DNA of 64,000 nt, from the NCBI GenBank assembly GCA_026874595.1, contig CM049308.1, forward strand, positions 52,403,624 to 52,467,623, written 5' to 3'. The first letter of the stretch is position 1, and each line of letters opens with the position of its first letter. Under the pieces are notes generated by a model, which saw nothing but the letters and a program-made list of their open reading frames with translations, searched no databases and was not told the origin of the DNA. Both the position numbers and the translations under genes were made by a program. This DNA is from Sipunculus nudus. Its lineage: Eukaryota; Annelida; Sipuncula; Golfingiida; Sipunculidae. Positions 52,530 through 61,704 of this stretch are shown here, one piece after another.

Positions 52530-52940
52530 ATGGCACAAGCAGCAAGCAATTCGTTCACAGATGCAGCTCCACCTCTCGACTTGTACGAGATATTGAACAA
52601 CAGTTCACCGCCAGTACCTGCAGACATCCCGCTACCTGAAGACATCCCGCTACCTACACCGAAAATAACTGTACCGGTTACCGTGGATGAAGTGTTGATG
52701 CCCCCACCACCCCCTCCGTCAACTGAACCCAGTACTTCAGCACCTAAAACGCGCAAACGTAGGAGACCTGTACCTGCCAAAACACCGAAAAGAGAAACAA
52801 AGAGACGCACTTCTGCAGCTTCCAAAAAAATCTACACTGTTGTTGAAATCACCCAATTAATTGAAAACTACTTGGAACAAATCAACGACATCATCAAATG
52901 TGTAACGGAACAGATCGCTAGATTAGAAAAACTGGACTGA
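52530..52940 (+). CDS. Pro-rich protein with basic nuclear signal and C-terminal coiled coil, 136 aa
   Basis: Strong start context (caccATGG) after module copy 5. Residues 1-70 are Pro-rich and acidic (PADIPLPEDIPLPTPKI is a direct repeat). KTRKRRRPVPAKTPKRETKR (about 74-93) is a bipartite-type nuclear localisation signal. The last 36 residues (VVEITQLIENYLEQINDIIK) form an amphipathic helix or coiled coil, so the protein probably dimerises. Probably an early nuclear regulator (inference). Its stop overlaps the next ATG (tgATGA). Confidence 0.65.
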   Translation: MAQAASNSFTDAAPPLDLYEILNNSSPPVPADIPLPEDIPLPTPKITVPVTVDEVLMPPPPPPSTEPSTSAPKTRKRRRPVPAKTPKRETKRRTSAASKKIYTVVEITQLIENYLEQINDIIKCVTEQIARLEKLD

Positions 52941-53206
52941 TGATTTATTTCACTCTACGTTATGGTGTTGAACCTTTGGAACAAAATGCTCACGTGAACA
53001 TTCGCAAAATAATACGTGAAAAAAACCTCACCAATTATTTAGTACTGGGAATCGCCGCCTTCGACTTAAAATATCAACCCGGGACAATTATAGAACACAC
53101 CTACTTGGCTCCAATCTACGATTCATCTGAATGGCGCTACATGAAAGAAAAGAAATTCACTAACCGGGAAATATTGAATAAACATTTACTTCAATTAGAG
53201 ATATAA
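52940..53206 (+). CDS. small unknown protein, 88 aa
   Basis: Starts in the tgATGa overlap with the preceding stop, which suggests coupled translation or a bicistronic message. Globular-looking (YFTLRYGVEPLEQNAHVNIR; LVLGIAAFDLKYQPGTIIE). No motif is recognised. Confidence 0.6.
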   Translation: MIYFTLRYGVEPLEQNAHVNIRKIIREKNLTNYLVLGIAAFDLKYQPGTIIEHTYLAPIYDSSEWRYMKEKKFTNREILNKHLLQLEI

Positions 53207-53218
53207 TAGCTTTTTTCA

Positions 53219-53596
53219 ATGGACCTAGACGAAAAAAGCCGTTACCCGTATTTGAACTATATCTTAACCGTAGGTGGAGTTAAAACTAGAACTCCCAGGA
53301 ATCCATTTGATCTTGAGAATACTGACATAAATAGTTGGGATTTTTCTGGTGTATACAAACATTCCTTAGACAGGCAAAGAACACAATGTGTAATAATGAA
53401 AAAATATTGCGATTGTTGTAATAAGATATGGGTAGAGACTATAATAGTTGAACCTATAGAAGATGTTGTGAATGGAACTATACATGTATTTTCTAAGTGG
53501 GATCCTATGAATGTAATAGGATCAACGAAAGGACGTTTTAGAAAGAAACCAGATATTCATCATTTTAAAGTATTGAACAATGACTTCGTTTCATAA
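53219..53596 (+). CDS. small unknown protein with CDCC motif, 125 aa
   Basis: Begins MDLDEKSRYPYLNYILTVGG, 12 nt after the previous stop. Contains KKYCDCCNKIWVETIIVEP (about residues 60-79), a possible zinc-binding or redox pair. It overlaps the next small frame by 17 nt. Function is unknown. Confidence 0.6.
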   Translation: MDLDEKSRYPYLNYILTVGGVKTRTPRNPFDLENTDINSWDFSGVYKHSLDRQRTQCVIMKKYCDCCNKIWVETIIVEPIEDVVNGTIHVFSKWDPMNVIGSTKGRFRKKPDIHHFKVLNNDFVS

Positions 53597-53750
53597 AGTT
53601 AAAAAACGTTATGTGAAAGTTAATGATAAAATATATCAATTCGTCACAAAAGAAGTTTTATTGTTAAGAAGCAATCATAATATTTCTAGCTTAAGTATGC
53701 GTTGTGTAAAAAAGAAAAAAGATGTTCATTTGAAAAAACTATGTAAATAA
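53580..53750 (+). CDS. small basic protein, 56 aa
   Basis: ATG 53580 to TAA 53748-53750, overlapping the preceding gene. Lys/Val-rich (MTSFHKVKKRYVKVNDKIYQ) with a Lys-rich C terminus. It is the last gene before the cassette array and is followed by a poly(A) signal. Short, but the overlap, composition and tight packing support it. Confidence 0.45.
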   Translation: MTSFHKVKKRYVKVNDKIYQFVTKEVLLLRSNHNISSLSMRCVKKKKDVHLKKLCK

Positions 53751-53755
53751 ATTGG

Positions 53756-53761
53756 AATAAA
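53756..53761 (+). terminator. poly(A) signal AATAAA
   Basis: aataaa lies 5 nt after the last small gene and about 45 bp before cassette A. Confidence 0.5.
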
Positions 53762-53805
53762 ATTCATTTGTGTATTATATTTCCGGTCTCTGTTTTTCTT
53801 TACTC

Positions 53806-53985
53806 CCCCGGCCTGCGTGCCGCTGGCCGTGTCCTTGTCGAATGTGTATTTCGGGTAGCTCGTGCATCCTCCCCCGTCGTCCGTCCCCCATTTGTGCAGG
53901 CCGTTGCAGGGGGCGGTGGTGCCGCCGCTCACGGCGTCGCTGATCGTGTATTCTTTGCCGCTGTCGCCGCTGCCGGTCATGGCGT
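53806..53985 (-). repeat. capsid-loop donor cassette A (180 bp)
   Basis: On the minus strand it runs from acgccatgacc to ggccgggg, like the MCP1 loop. It encodes AMTGSGDSGKEYTISDAVSG, then TTAPCNGL, the shared core HKWGTDDGGGCTSYPK, then TFDKDTASGTQAG. It has no promoter and no capsid sequence on either side. The minus-strand frame is open through the cassette and into the adjoining sequence. Length is a multiple of three. It is the most distal cassette from the right end. Confidence 0.85.
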
Positions 53986-54013
53986 CGGTCCAGCACACGG
54001 TGCGCTTTTCTCT
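53986..54013. repeat. 28-bp inter-cassette spacer, copy 1
   Basis: Starts cggtccagcacacggtgcgc and ends ttttctct. It is identical to 54191-54218. It contains an imperfect dyad (gcgcac/gtgtgc around one base). Confidence 0.9.
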
Positions 54014-54190
54014 CCCCGGCCTGCGTGGTAGTGGCCGCGTCCTGGTCGAATGTGTATTTCGGGTAGCTCGTGCATCCTCCCCCGTCGTCCGTCCCCCATT
54101 TGTGCAGGTCTTTGCAGGGGGCGGTGGTGCTGCCCTCGGCCTCGCTGATCTTGTATTCTATGTTGCCGCTGCCGCTGCCGGTCATGGCGT
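54014..54190 (-). repeat. capsid-loop donor cassette B (177 bp)
   Basis: Same edges as the MCP1 loop. Encodes AMTGSGSGNIEYKISEAEGS, then TTAPCKDL, the core HKWGTDDGGGCTSYPK, then TFDQDAATTTQAG. It shares the Gly-for-Asp and Tyr changes around the core with cassette A but differs from all copies in both variable blocks. Confidence 0.85.
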
Positions 54191-54218
54191 CGGTCCAGCA
54201 CACGGTGCGCTTTTCTCT
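54191..54218. repeat. 28-bp inter-cassette spacer, copy 2
   Basis: Identical in all 28 bases to 53986-54013. Beyond cassette C only the first 11 bases (cggtccagcac, 54390-54400) are kept before the sequence diverges. Confidence 0.9.
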
Positions 54219-54389
54219 CCCCGGTCTGTGTGCTGCTGCCCGTGTCCTTGTCGAATGTGATTTTCGGGTAGCTCGTGCATCCTCCCCCGTCGTCCGTGTC
54301 CCATTTGTGCTGGCCTTTGCAGGCGGTCTCGCCGCTCTCGGCCGTGCTGATCGAGTAATCTTTGCCGCCGCTGCCGCCGGTCATGGCGT
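54219..54389 (-). repeat. capsid-loop donor cassette C (171 bp)
   Basis: Same edges. Encodes AMTGGSGGKDYSISTAESGE, then TACKGQ, the core HKWDTDDGGGCTSYPK, then TFDKDTGSSTQTG. It is nearly identical in DNA to the MCP1 loop except at three tracts (DAVSGG in place of TAESG, Leu for Gln, Ala for Thr), where MCP1 carries the cassette A version instead. It lies 28 bp from the subterminal repeats. Confidence 0.87.
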
Positions 54390-54417
54390 CGGTCCAGCAC
54401 AGTGTGCACCCCAAAAG

Positions 54418-54541
54418 TGGCAGATAAACCGGACTGTGGCAGATAAACCGGATTGTGAGTGAAAGTGGCAGATAAACCGGATTAATCTAAAAGTGGCAGA
54501 TAAACCGGATTGGCAGTAAAAGTGGCAGATAAACCGGATTG
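54418..54541. repeat. right subterminal repeats (gtggcagataaaccgga units)
   Basis: Five copies of gtggcagataaaccgga start at 54418, 54436, 54465, 54493 and 54522, and a sixth lies inside the inverted repeat at 54584. They match the left-end units in inverted orientation. The embedded AGATAA equals a GATA-factor core. Probable protein-binding array for integrase, replication or packaging (inference). Confidence 0.92.
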
Positions 54542-54632
54542 AAAGTGGCAGTTACGGCGGATTGGGGTGCTGTGACGTCACGGGTGGCAGATAAACCGGA
54601 TTATTTTGGCAACTAAATGTCTATACACTACT
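54542..54632 (-). repeat. right terminal inverted repeat (91 bp)
   Basis: Exact reverse complement of 21482-21572, ending ...tacactact (CT terminus). Contains TGACGTCA near 54573-54580 and the variant unit gtggcagttacggcgg. Confidence 0.97.
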
Positions 54633-54638
54633 TATGCA
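54633..54638. repeat. target-site duplication TATGCA, right copy
   Basis: Matches 21476-21481 exactly and directly follows the right inverted repeat. Confidence 0.95.
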
Positions 54639-54859
54639 GTAGCAGAAATAGTCACTTCTTGATAATTTATTTCATAGGTTACGCCACTTATGGTTGGTGG
54701 GTTCAAAGGCAGCAATGGGAAATTGTAAAATAAAAATGTGGGTTCATAAGCTGATGTCGAAATGAAAATGTGGTTTCACAAGCTGATTGTTGATTAGGTT
54801 ATTCACATCTGCGATGGAATTACGAATGGTTATAATTGATTGGTATGCCTGGTGATTCA

Positions 54860-55690
54860 GTGTTGGTCACGGTGTGTGAAATGTTCTGTTGCCCTGATGT
54901 GTCAGCGTTAGACGCACCGTGTCCATTCTGTACGAGGGATAGTGTGGGCCACTTTGGCGATACCGATCACGCACCTGCTGGAATCTATCACCTTCTTTAC
55001 TGATGCCAGGTGGAAACTGGCATGAGCACTGCCTCGACATTTGTTGACTCCATTTCCAAGTGCCCTGCGTGTTGAATGTTCTGTTGGGCTGGTGTGTCAG
55101 CGTTTGACGCACTATGTCCATCATTCTGTGCAGGTGAAGTGTTGGTCACAATGTGTTGAATATTGCTGTTGGTGGCAATGTGGTTATGACATTCGTTGGT
55201 CGTTTTTGTGGAATTAGTTCAGCGCTGATATCTTCTGTTCATGACGACGTTTGTTGACTGTTTTGGCGATACCGATCACGCACCTGCTGGAATCTATCAC
55301 CTTCTTTACTGTTGCCAGGTGGAAACTGGCATGAGCACTGCCTCGACATTTTTTTTTACTCCATTTCCAAGTGCCCGGCGTGTTGAATGTTCTGTTGGGC
55401 TAATGTGTCAGCTTTAGACGCACTATGTCCATCATTCTGTGCAGGTGAAGTGTTGGCCACAATGTGTTTAATGTCGCAGCGGTTGGCAATGTGGTTGTGA
55501 CATTCATTGGTCGGTTTTGTGGAATTGGTTCAGCGCTGGTATCTTCTGTTCATGACGATGTTTGTTGGCTCTTTTGGCGATACCGAACACGCACCTGCTG
55601 GAATCTATCACCTTCTTTACTGTTACCAGGTGGAAACTGGCATGAGCACTGCCTCGACATATGTTGACTCCATTTCCAAGTGCCCGTAGT
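54860..55690. repeat. three tandem units of about 305-312 bp
   Basis: The segment ggcgataccgatcacgcacc ... ccatttccaagtgccc occurs near 54956, 55263 and 55575, embedded in longer similar units with 'cactatgtccatcattctgtg'. It is host satellite-like DNA that starts about 230 bp outside the element. Small open frames across it are not genes. Confidence 0.85.
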
Positions 55691-55699
55691 GAATCCATA

Positions 55700-56896
55700 G
55701 GTTAGGTGTTGCTCGATGCTGCTTTGTACAGTACCTTGCACCGCTTAATGAACTTCGCCTGTCTCGGATTTCTTTGCTGACAGGCTACAAACCACGGCAC
55801 CCTATTCCGCAGATATTAACTTTAAAACCTAGTCCTTGAGACCAAACTCTGTTTCCAGACATTCATCTTCTATTTGCTCGCATCTTCTTCATGTCCATCA
55901 TGGGTTCGTAAAACATCAGTACAATGACCCATAGTTTTTTTTAGGAAAACCAGGAGCTTGCATCACCAAATATACAAAAAAAGTCACAGTACAATAGGTA
56001 CAATATTAATGTGGAGTCATGAAGAGGAAGATATGTCACAATCTATGTTTTGGCACAAATTTAAAATCGGACAAGTGCCAAGCAAAACCAATCTTTTAGA
56101 CAGTTCAGAAACGTTTTAAGAATGTTAATTTAAGTCTTATTTTTATTTCGAAGAGCCTTTTATTCGCTTTCCATTTCCAAGGAGAGTGCTTAATATTAAT
56201 TATTAAACAATAGACGCAAGAATTAGAGAAAATCAGGGTCTATGTGATCGAAACTTTCGCAAATTTGCGATTGCGAGGGGATTTGCGAAACGTTTGGGAA
56301 GGCCCGTAATTTTTTTTTTTTTTTTTTGCGAAGTGTGCTGAAAACCTCTCGCACGTCTCTCGCAATTTGCGATTAATCAGTTGTTGCGAACACTCGAAAC
56401 TCGCGTTTTATTTACTTTCGGGATAAGCTGTGTCATACCAAGGAGGTTACAGGCTTCAATACATTGTTTGAATGTGCATCTTGTTATAATAATAATTATA
56501 CATTTTACAAATGCATTTGTTCTGATTGTTGAGAATTCGGTAACGTCTTATATATACTTACAGTGATAATGAAAAAATAAATGTTCAAAAGCAGGAATAT
56601 TTCCATATCATTTATATCATATGATTGTTTTAAATATAGTCAAAATCTTATTCATAGAAATGAAGTGTAAGAATTAACTTTCATAATTCGCATTAATGTG
56701 AACCTGTATATATTCATGTCATACAAATTTGATATTTTAACAAGTGAAGTAATTTTCTGATTTTACACAAATGTAAACATATCCGAAGTTTATTTATATA
56801 GACATGTCTGCCATAGATATGCCATAGACAAGTGCCAAAGTTAAACTTCAAACATTCATTTGTTACCTCACCATTCTTGTCTTTGATCGTATTTTT
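55700..56896. other. host intergenic DNA, no gene supported
   Basis: AT-rich with a poly-T run near 56311-56328 and no coherent open frame. A gcgaaacg/tttgcgaa-type short inverted sequence recurs near 56270-56340. Confidence 0.5.
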
Positions 56897-59312
56897 TATG
56901 CCCCCGGCCACTTTGTGGCCCAGGGCATTTAGTTTTACCCATGTCCGTCCTTCCGTCATTCCGAAATCAAACAGTTGTACGGACTTTTTTTTCGCAGTGC
57001 CTGCAGATATTGGCCAGATTTTTGGTGTGTGGGCAGATAATGACCAGTTACAGATCGAGTTTGCGGTTCGTCCCGATTGACCTACTTTTGACTGTTTTAC
57101 GGCTCCTAAACTTAGAAAATTTCATGAAAAATAGAAATTTTCATGACAAATACACATGTACGGACTTTTTTTCGCAATGCCTGCAGATTTTGGCCTGATT
57201 TTTGGTATGTGGGCAGATAATGACCAGTTACAGATCGAGATCGCGTTTCGTCCCGATTGACCTACTTTTGACTGTTTTACGGCTCCTAAACATAGAAAAT
57301 TTCATGAAAAATAGAAATTTTCATGACAAATACACATGTACGGACTTTTTTTCGCAATGCCTGCAGATTTTGGCCTGATTTTTGGTGTGTGGGCAGATAA
57401 TGACCAGATATAGATCGAGTTTGCGTTTTGTTCTAGTTGACCTTCTTTTGACCATTTAACGGCTCCTTAACTTAGAAAATTTCATGAAAATAGAAATTTT
57501 CATGACAAATACACATGTACGGATTTTTTTTGCAGATATTGGCCTGATTTATGGTGTGTGGATAGATAATGACCAGTTACAGATCGAGTTTCGTCACGGT
57601 TGACCTACTTTTGATTGTTTTACGGCTCCTAAACATAGAAAAATATAAATTTTCATGACAAATGTATATGTACAGCCGTTTATAGCCCTCGGCTCAAAGG
57701 CTGATGGGCTATTGTCGTCACCCAAGCTGTCCGTCCGTCTTGCCGTCCGTCTGTCTGTCCGTCCGTCTGACGTCCGTCCGTCCGCGTCTGTTAACTTTTA
57801 CCTTGTGAGCAGGATTTCTCTAAAAGGATTCACGGTTGGAATTTTATTTCATCAGTGAAGATGTATATCGATAAAATCTCAGTCAAGTTCGAAGATGGGT
57901 GACCTTGACCCATTTTTCTACATTTTAGAGCTGATTATAGAAAAATACTCAGAAGCTTATATCTCGGGAACAATTGTTGATTTTCACAAAAATTACTATG
58001 ATCTTTGGGACTGATGGTCTGTAGGTGCTGCACAATTTTGGTGGCGCCACCTGCAATTTCTGATTTTTTAATCAGTTTTTATCGGATTTTTCAATTTTTG
58101 CCATGCGAGCGGGATATCTCTAAAAGGATTCACCGTTGGAATTTTATTTCATCAGTGAAGATGTATATCAACAAAATCTTGGTCAAGTGCAAAGATTGGT
58201 GATCTTGACCTATTTTTCTTTGTTTTAGAGCTGATTATACAAAAACACTAAGAAGCTTAGGCCAAAATAAAAAATAAAAGGTATGGTTCTCAGGCACTTT
58301 TTTCAGATATCAATGCGGGCGGGCGGTTTTTTTATTTTTAATTATTTGGTATGTTTCGATAAAAATGTCAAATGATAAGGGAAAAAGCATGATAATAACA
58401 GATTTATTTTACTAAACAAGTAAAAGTACTCTAAAACAAAGGAAAGTGTATGATTTTATCTTCTTGAAAGAAATGTACGAGCGGCTGTAGCTCAAAATTG
58501 GTAACTTACTTTGGAAAATCAAAATAAAAATTTTTGATGCGGGGGTTTAAAATTGATGCGGGCGGTGCCTGAGAACCATACCTTTTATTTTATTTTTTTT
58601 TTTGGCCTTATATCTCAGGAACCATTGTGTGGATTTTCACAAAACTTACTATGATCATTTGGAATGATGGTCTGTGCGTGCTGCACAATTTTGGTGGCAC
58701 CACCTACAATTTCTGATTTTTTAATGAATTTTTATCAGATTTTTCAATTTTCGCCTTTTGTGCAGGATATACCCAAAGGTATTCAACACAGGAACTTAAT
58801 TTCTTCAGTGCTAATGCATGACATTTACAAAATTTTGGTCAAGTTCAAAGATGGGTGATCTTGACCTACTTTTCAAGGTCACAGAGCTTAGTATAGAAAA
58901 AAAACTTAGGAGCTTATTTCTCAGGAAGCATTTGGTGGATTGTTATGAAACATGGTACATACCTCTCCAATTTAAATTTATAACTGAATATCAGCTTTTG
59001 CTTATATTCTAGTTTTGCAATGCAATGCTAACAGATACTAGCCTAATGTTTGGTCTGTTGGCGCATAATGACCACTCACAGATCAAGTTCGCGTTTCGTC
59101 CCAGTTGACTTATTTTTGACCATATGACAGATCCTGAACATAGAAAATTTCATGAAATACAGAAATTTTTATGAAAATGCACGTATGGACTTTTTTTTCA
59201 CAATGCCTGCAGATACTGGATTGATTTTTTGTGTGTTGCTTGATAATGACCCGTTATAGATCGAGTTTGCATTTTGCCCTTGTTGACCTACTTTTGACCA
59301 TATGACACCTCC
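56897..59312 (+). repeat. dispersed host repeat family, copy 2
   Basis: Same family and orientation as 17866-19505: an opening hairpin (tatgcccccggccac / gtggcccagggcat), three to four internal units of about 190 bp with 'gtacggactttttttcgc', a 'gtccgtccgtctgtctg' block near 57720-57785, and the 'ctcaggaagcatttgg' end. It is enlarged by an internal duplication (about 57790-58250) and a MITE insertion at 58260-58607. Confidence 0.87.
58260..58607. mobile_element. MITE with inverted ends and TTA target duplication (PIF/Harbinger-like)
   Basis: 348 bp beginning ggccaaaataaaaaataaaa and ending with the near reverse complement (ccttttattttatt...ggcc), with the inner arm ggtatggttctcaggca / tgcctgagaaccatacc. 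It is flanked by TTA at 58257-58259 and 58608-58610. Copy 1 of the host repeat lacks it at the corresponding point, proving insertion. A 3-bp TWA duplication is typical of PIF/Harbinger MITEs. Confidence 0.75.
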
Positions 59313-60138
59313 ATATGAATTCCTCTGTAGAATCTACGGTGACTGATTTAGGACACAGAAAAAAATATTTATCTCGAGATCTCGACATAGAATTTCGCAA
59401 AAAAAAAAAAAAAAAAAAAAATTAGGAAGCAAAAAAAAAAATTTTTTTAGGAAGCAAAAAAAAAATTTTAGGAAGCAAAAACTAACGTTATTGACGTTTA
59501 AACATATCTACAGGCTTCATGCACACAAGGCACTTGAGCAAGTGTTAACATACCGATAAAAACATGTAACCGAGTTAATGAAAGATCACTAGTTGGTATT
59601 CGTTAGAGCATGTGAAGCGATGCAGTATTTGTCATTTACAGAACTCTGTACTCTCTGAATTGAAGCCAGATGATTCTGCCGGACGTCTCTCTATTACGAT
59701 CTGTGGCAATTTTTGCACCCCCCCCCCCCCCCCACCTATGCTATAAAAACACGTGGATATAGACAAAGACACCGCCTTTACCCATGGAATTGGCTCATTT
59801 TTATGAAAGGTTTAATAGATTATGTTTACCTAGATTATGTTATTGATTACCTTCACATCTTTAATATGTATATGCAGAATTAGCCGGTATTACAAAGATT
59901 CTATAAATAAGGCAGGTGAATAGCGACTTCAAGACCAAAGCAGAGCATTTTGCTGAAGAAAAATCATGATGAGAGACGATCGAAATATTTAAACCGTTTG
60001 TTTATGAATATAAAACATTAATGAAGATAGGTTGACTAAAGGCAATCTGGGCTATAGTTATAGCTATAGTGGATCATGACTTAGGCTTTAGGGGCTGAAG
60101 CACCCCCCCCCCCCCCCCCTCAACGTTTTTACATTCGT
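59313..60138. other. host DNA with homopolymer tracts
   Basis: Poly-A tracts with a repeated aggaagcaaaaa unit at about 59398-59480, C-runs at about 59718-59733 and 60102-60118. No gene is supported. Confidence 0.6.
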
Positions 60139-60140
60139 AT

Positions 60141-60202
<62 letters not shown>
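60139..60202. repeat. (AT)n microsatellite
   Basis: TA/AT dinucleotide run following an imperfect acatgtatat stretch. Confidence 0.9.
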
Positions 60203-60206
<4 letters not shown>

Positions 60207-61014
60207 CTATTTCAGGCTTACGCTCTTTACCCAGCGCTTTAACTAAAGGCCAACTATAGGCCCACTGCCTATATGGTTGCTTCTTGAGAAGCGTAAGATT
60301 TCCGCTGCCTCGGGAGCGTATTTCAGGCTTAGCAACATGTCAATTCCAAAGTTACTGATTGAGCTCACAATATCTTGAAACAGAAGATATTATTGCCCTG
60401 GCAGAAGCGTGCAAAATGTTGCATTGCAAAGTACACAGCGCCACAGTGGATGGAACTGCGAGTCGAGGCATCACATTGCCCCCTATCGTGTATAGCTCCA
60501 GGCAGCTGGACGAAATCCTTTCACACTCTGCCCATGCACATTCAACAATTATCGATGCATATATCTTGAATGTAGTATACAGACTACCAATTAAAAAGAA
60601 AGAAACAAATTGAAACATCTTGATCTGTCAGGATTGAACTTGTCTGCATTATCTTTCTTAAAATCACACTCGGCCTTGTGAGAGCTGGTTCTTGCTGATT
60701 GTAAGCACCTAATGGATGTACAATGTTATCATTTAAAAGGAAACTGCCGTCACCTTTTAGATGTGTCATTTTCCAAAATTACTGCTTCTGCGGTAATTGA
60801 TGTTTTGAGCGACACATGCCCATGCTAATTCTGAAGTCAATGTGCCCATCTGAAATATATTTTATATTCAAACTGAATTTCACTACCAGAAGCTGAGTTC
60901 CTGTGTAATATGTGTATGGATTAATATATTTCATGTAATATACTGACCAGAAAAGAATATTGGGCCCAACAGCTAGATCATTATGGTTCATGAACAAACA
61001 GGCCGTAGAAGTCG

Positions 61015-61082
<68 letters not shown>

Positions 61083-61656
61083 TTTGACTGGTTATACATT
61101 GTTGCAAGAAAAGTCCATGGACATGCAAATAAATCTTTTTCTTTTTAATTTACAAAAGCGGTGATCATGAATCCGCCTACTAAAAAAAGAAACTGACTCG
61201 GCAATATAGAGAAGAATCAAGGAATGTTTCAGGCTTGCGACCGACAGGAGGGGGGACGAGCAAGAAGATGTAGGCCTAACAACACACACCCAACAGTGTC
61301 GAGGACATTTAGGGATTATTCCTAACATGTTTTGGTATAATTATATATTTAAATACGTCTCAGTGTTCATGTTGGTCAAATCGATGAATGTAGGATTATG
61401 CGAGATACAGGAGTATAAATGACCTTCTACTCGTTTACCGTTTACTTTGTCCAAAGTGTATCTATTTGTGTGCCGAATTTATTTTAAAAAAATATCCAAA
61501 ATAAATATCATAGATGCTAGTACCACAGACATGATTATATTTGAAGAGTTTATGTTAAACGCAGACATAATTAAATATTAAAATTATAACATGACAATAT
61601 ACAAAATATAATATAAATATGTGGGCAATTATAAATACATATTATACATAAGTAGT

Positions 61657-61704
<48 letters not shown>

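Larger units (their letters stand above)
21482..54632 (+). mobile_element. complete Polinton/Maverick endogenous virus, 33.15 kb
   Basis: The termini begin AG and end CT and form identical 91-bp inverted repeats bracketed by TATGCA duplications. Inside are the diagnostic Polinton genes: family B DNA polymerase, FtsK/HerA-type packaging ATPase, retroviral-type integrase with chromodomain, double-jelly-roll major capsid proteins (two), and penton-like proteins (three). At 33 kb it is larger than the 15-25 kb usual for Polintons. The extra space holds a second capsid gene, duplicated penton-like genes, small accessory genes and a capsid-loop cassette array. Several frames are broken, so this copy is probably not autonomous. 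Confidence 0.96.

Noticed and set aside
53806-54389. CRISPR-like array (unique units between identical 28-bp repeats)
   Set aside because: The unique units are about 175 bp, mutually homologous and match a capsid gene in the same element; there are no cas genes, and this is eukaryotic DNA.
53726-54414. The cassette array as one repeat-containing protein gene
   Set aside because: Unit lengths of 205 and 199 bp put successive cassettes out of frame with each other.
53768-54462. Overlapping plus-strand frames of about 130 codons across the cassette array
   Set aside because: They are antisense shadows of the GC-rich cassettes; only the minus-strand reading matches the MCP1 protein.
17866-59312. 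The two flanking host repeats as long ends of an even larger composite element
   Set aside because: The Polinton has its own TIRs and TSD; the repeats are a common dispersed family at different distances from each end, and only one carries a MITE.
60960-61148. Plus-strand frame across (CT)n(AT)n
   Set aside because: Simple-repeat translation (SLSLSL, YIYIYI).
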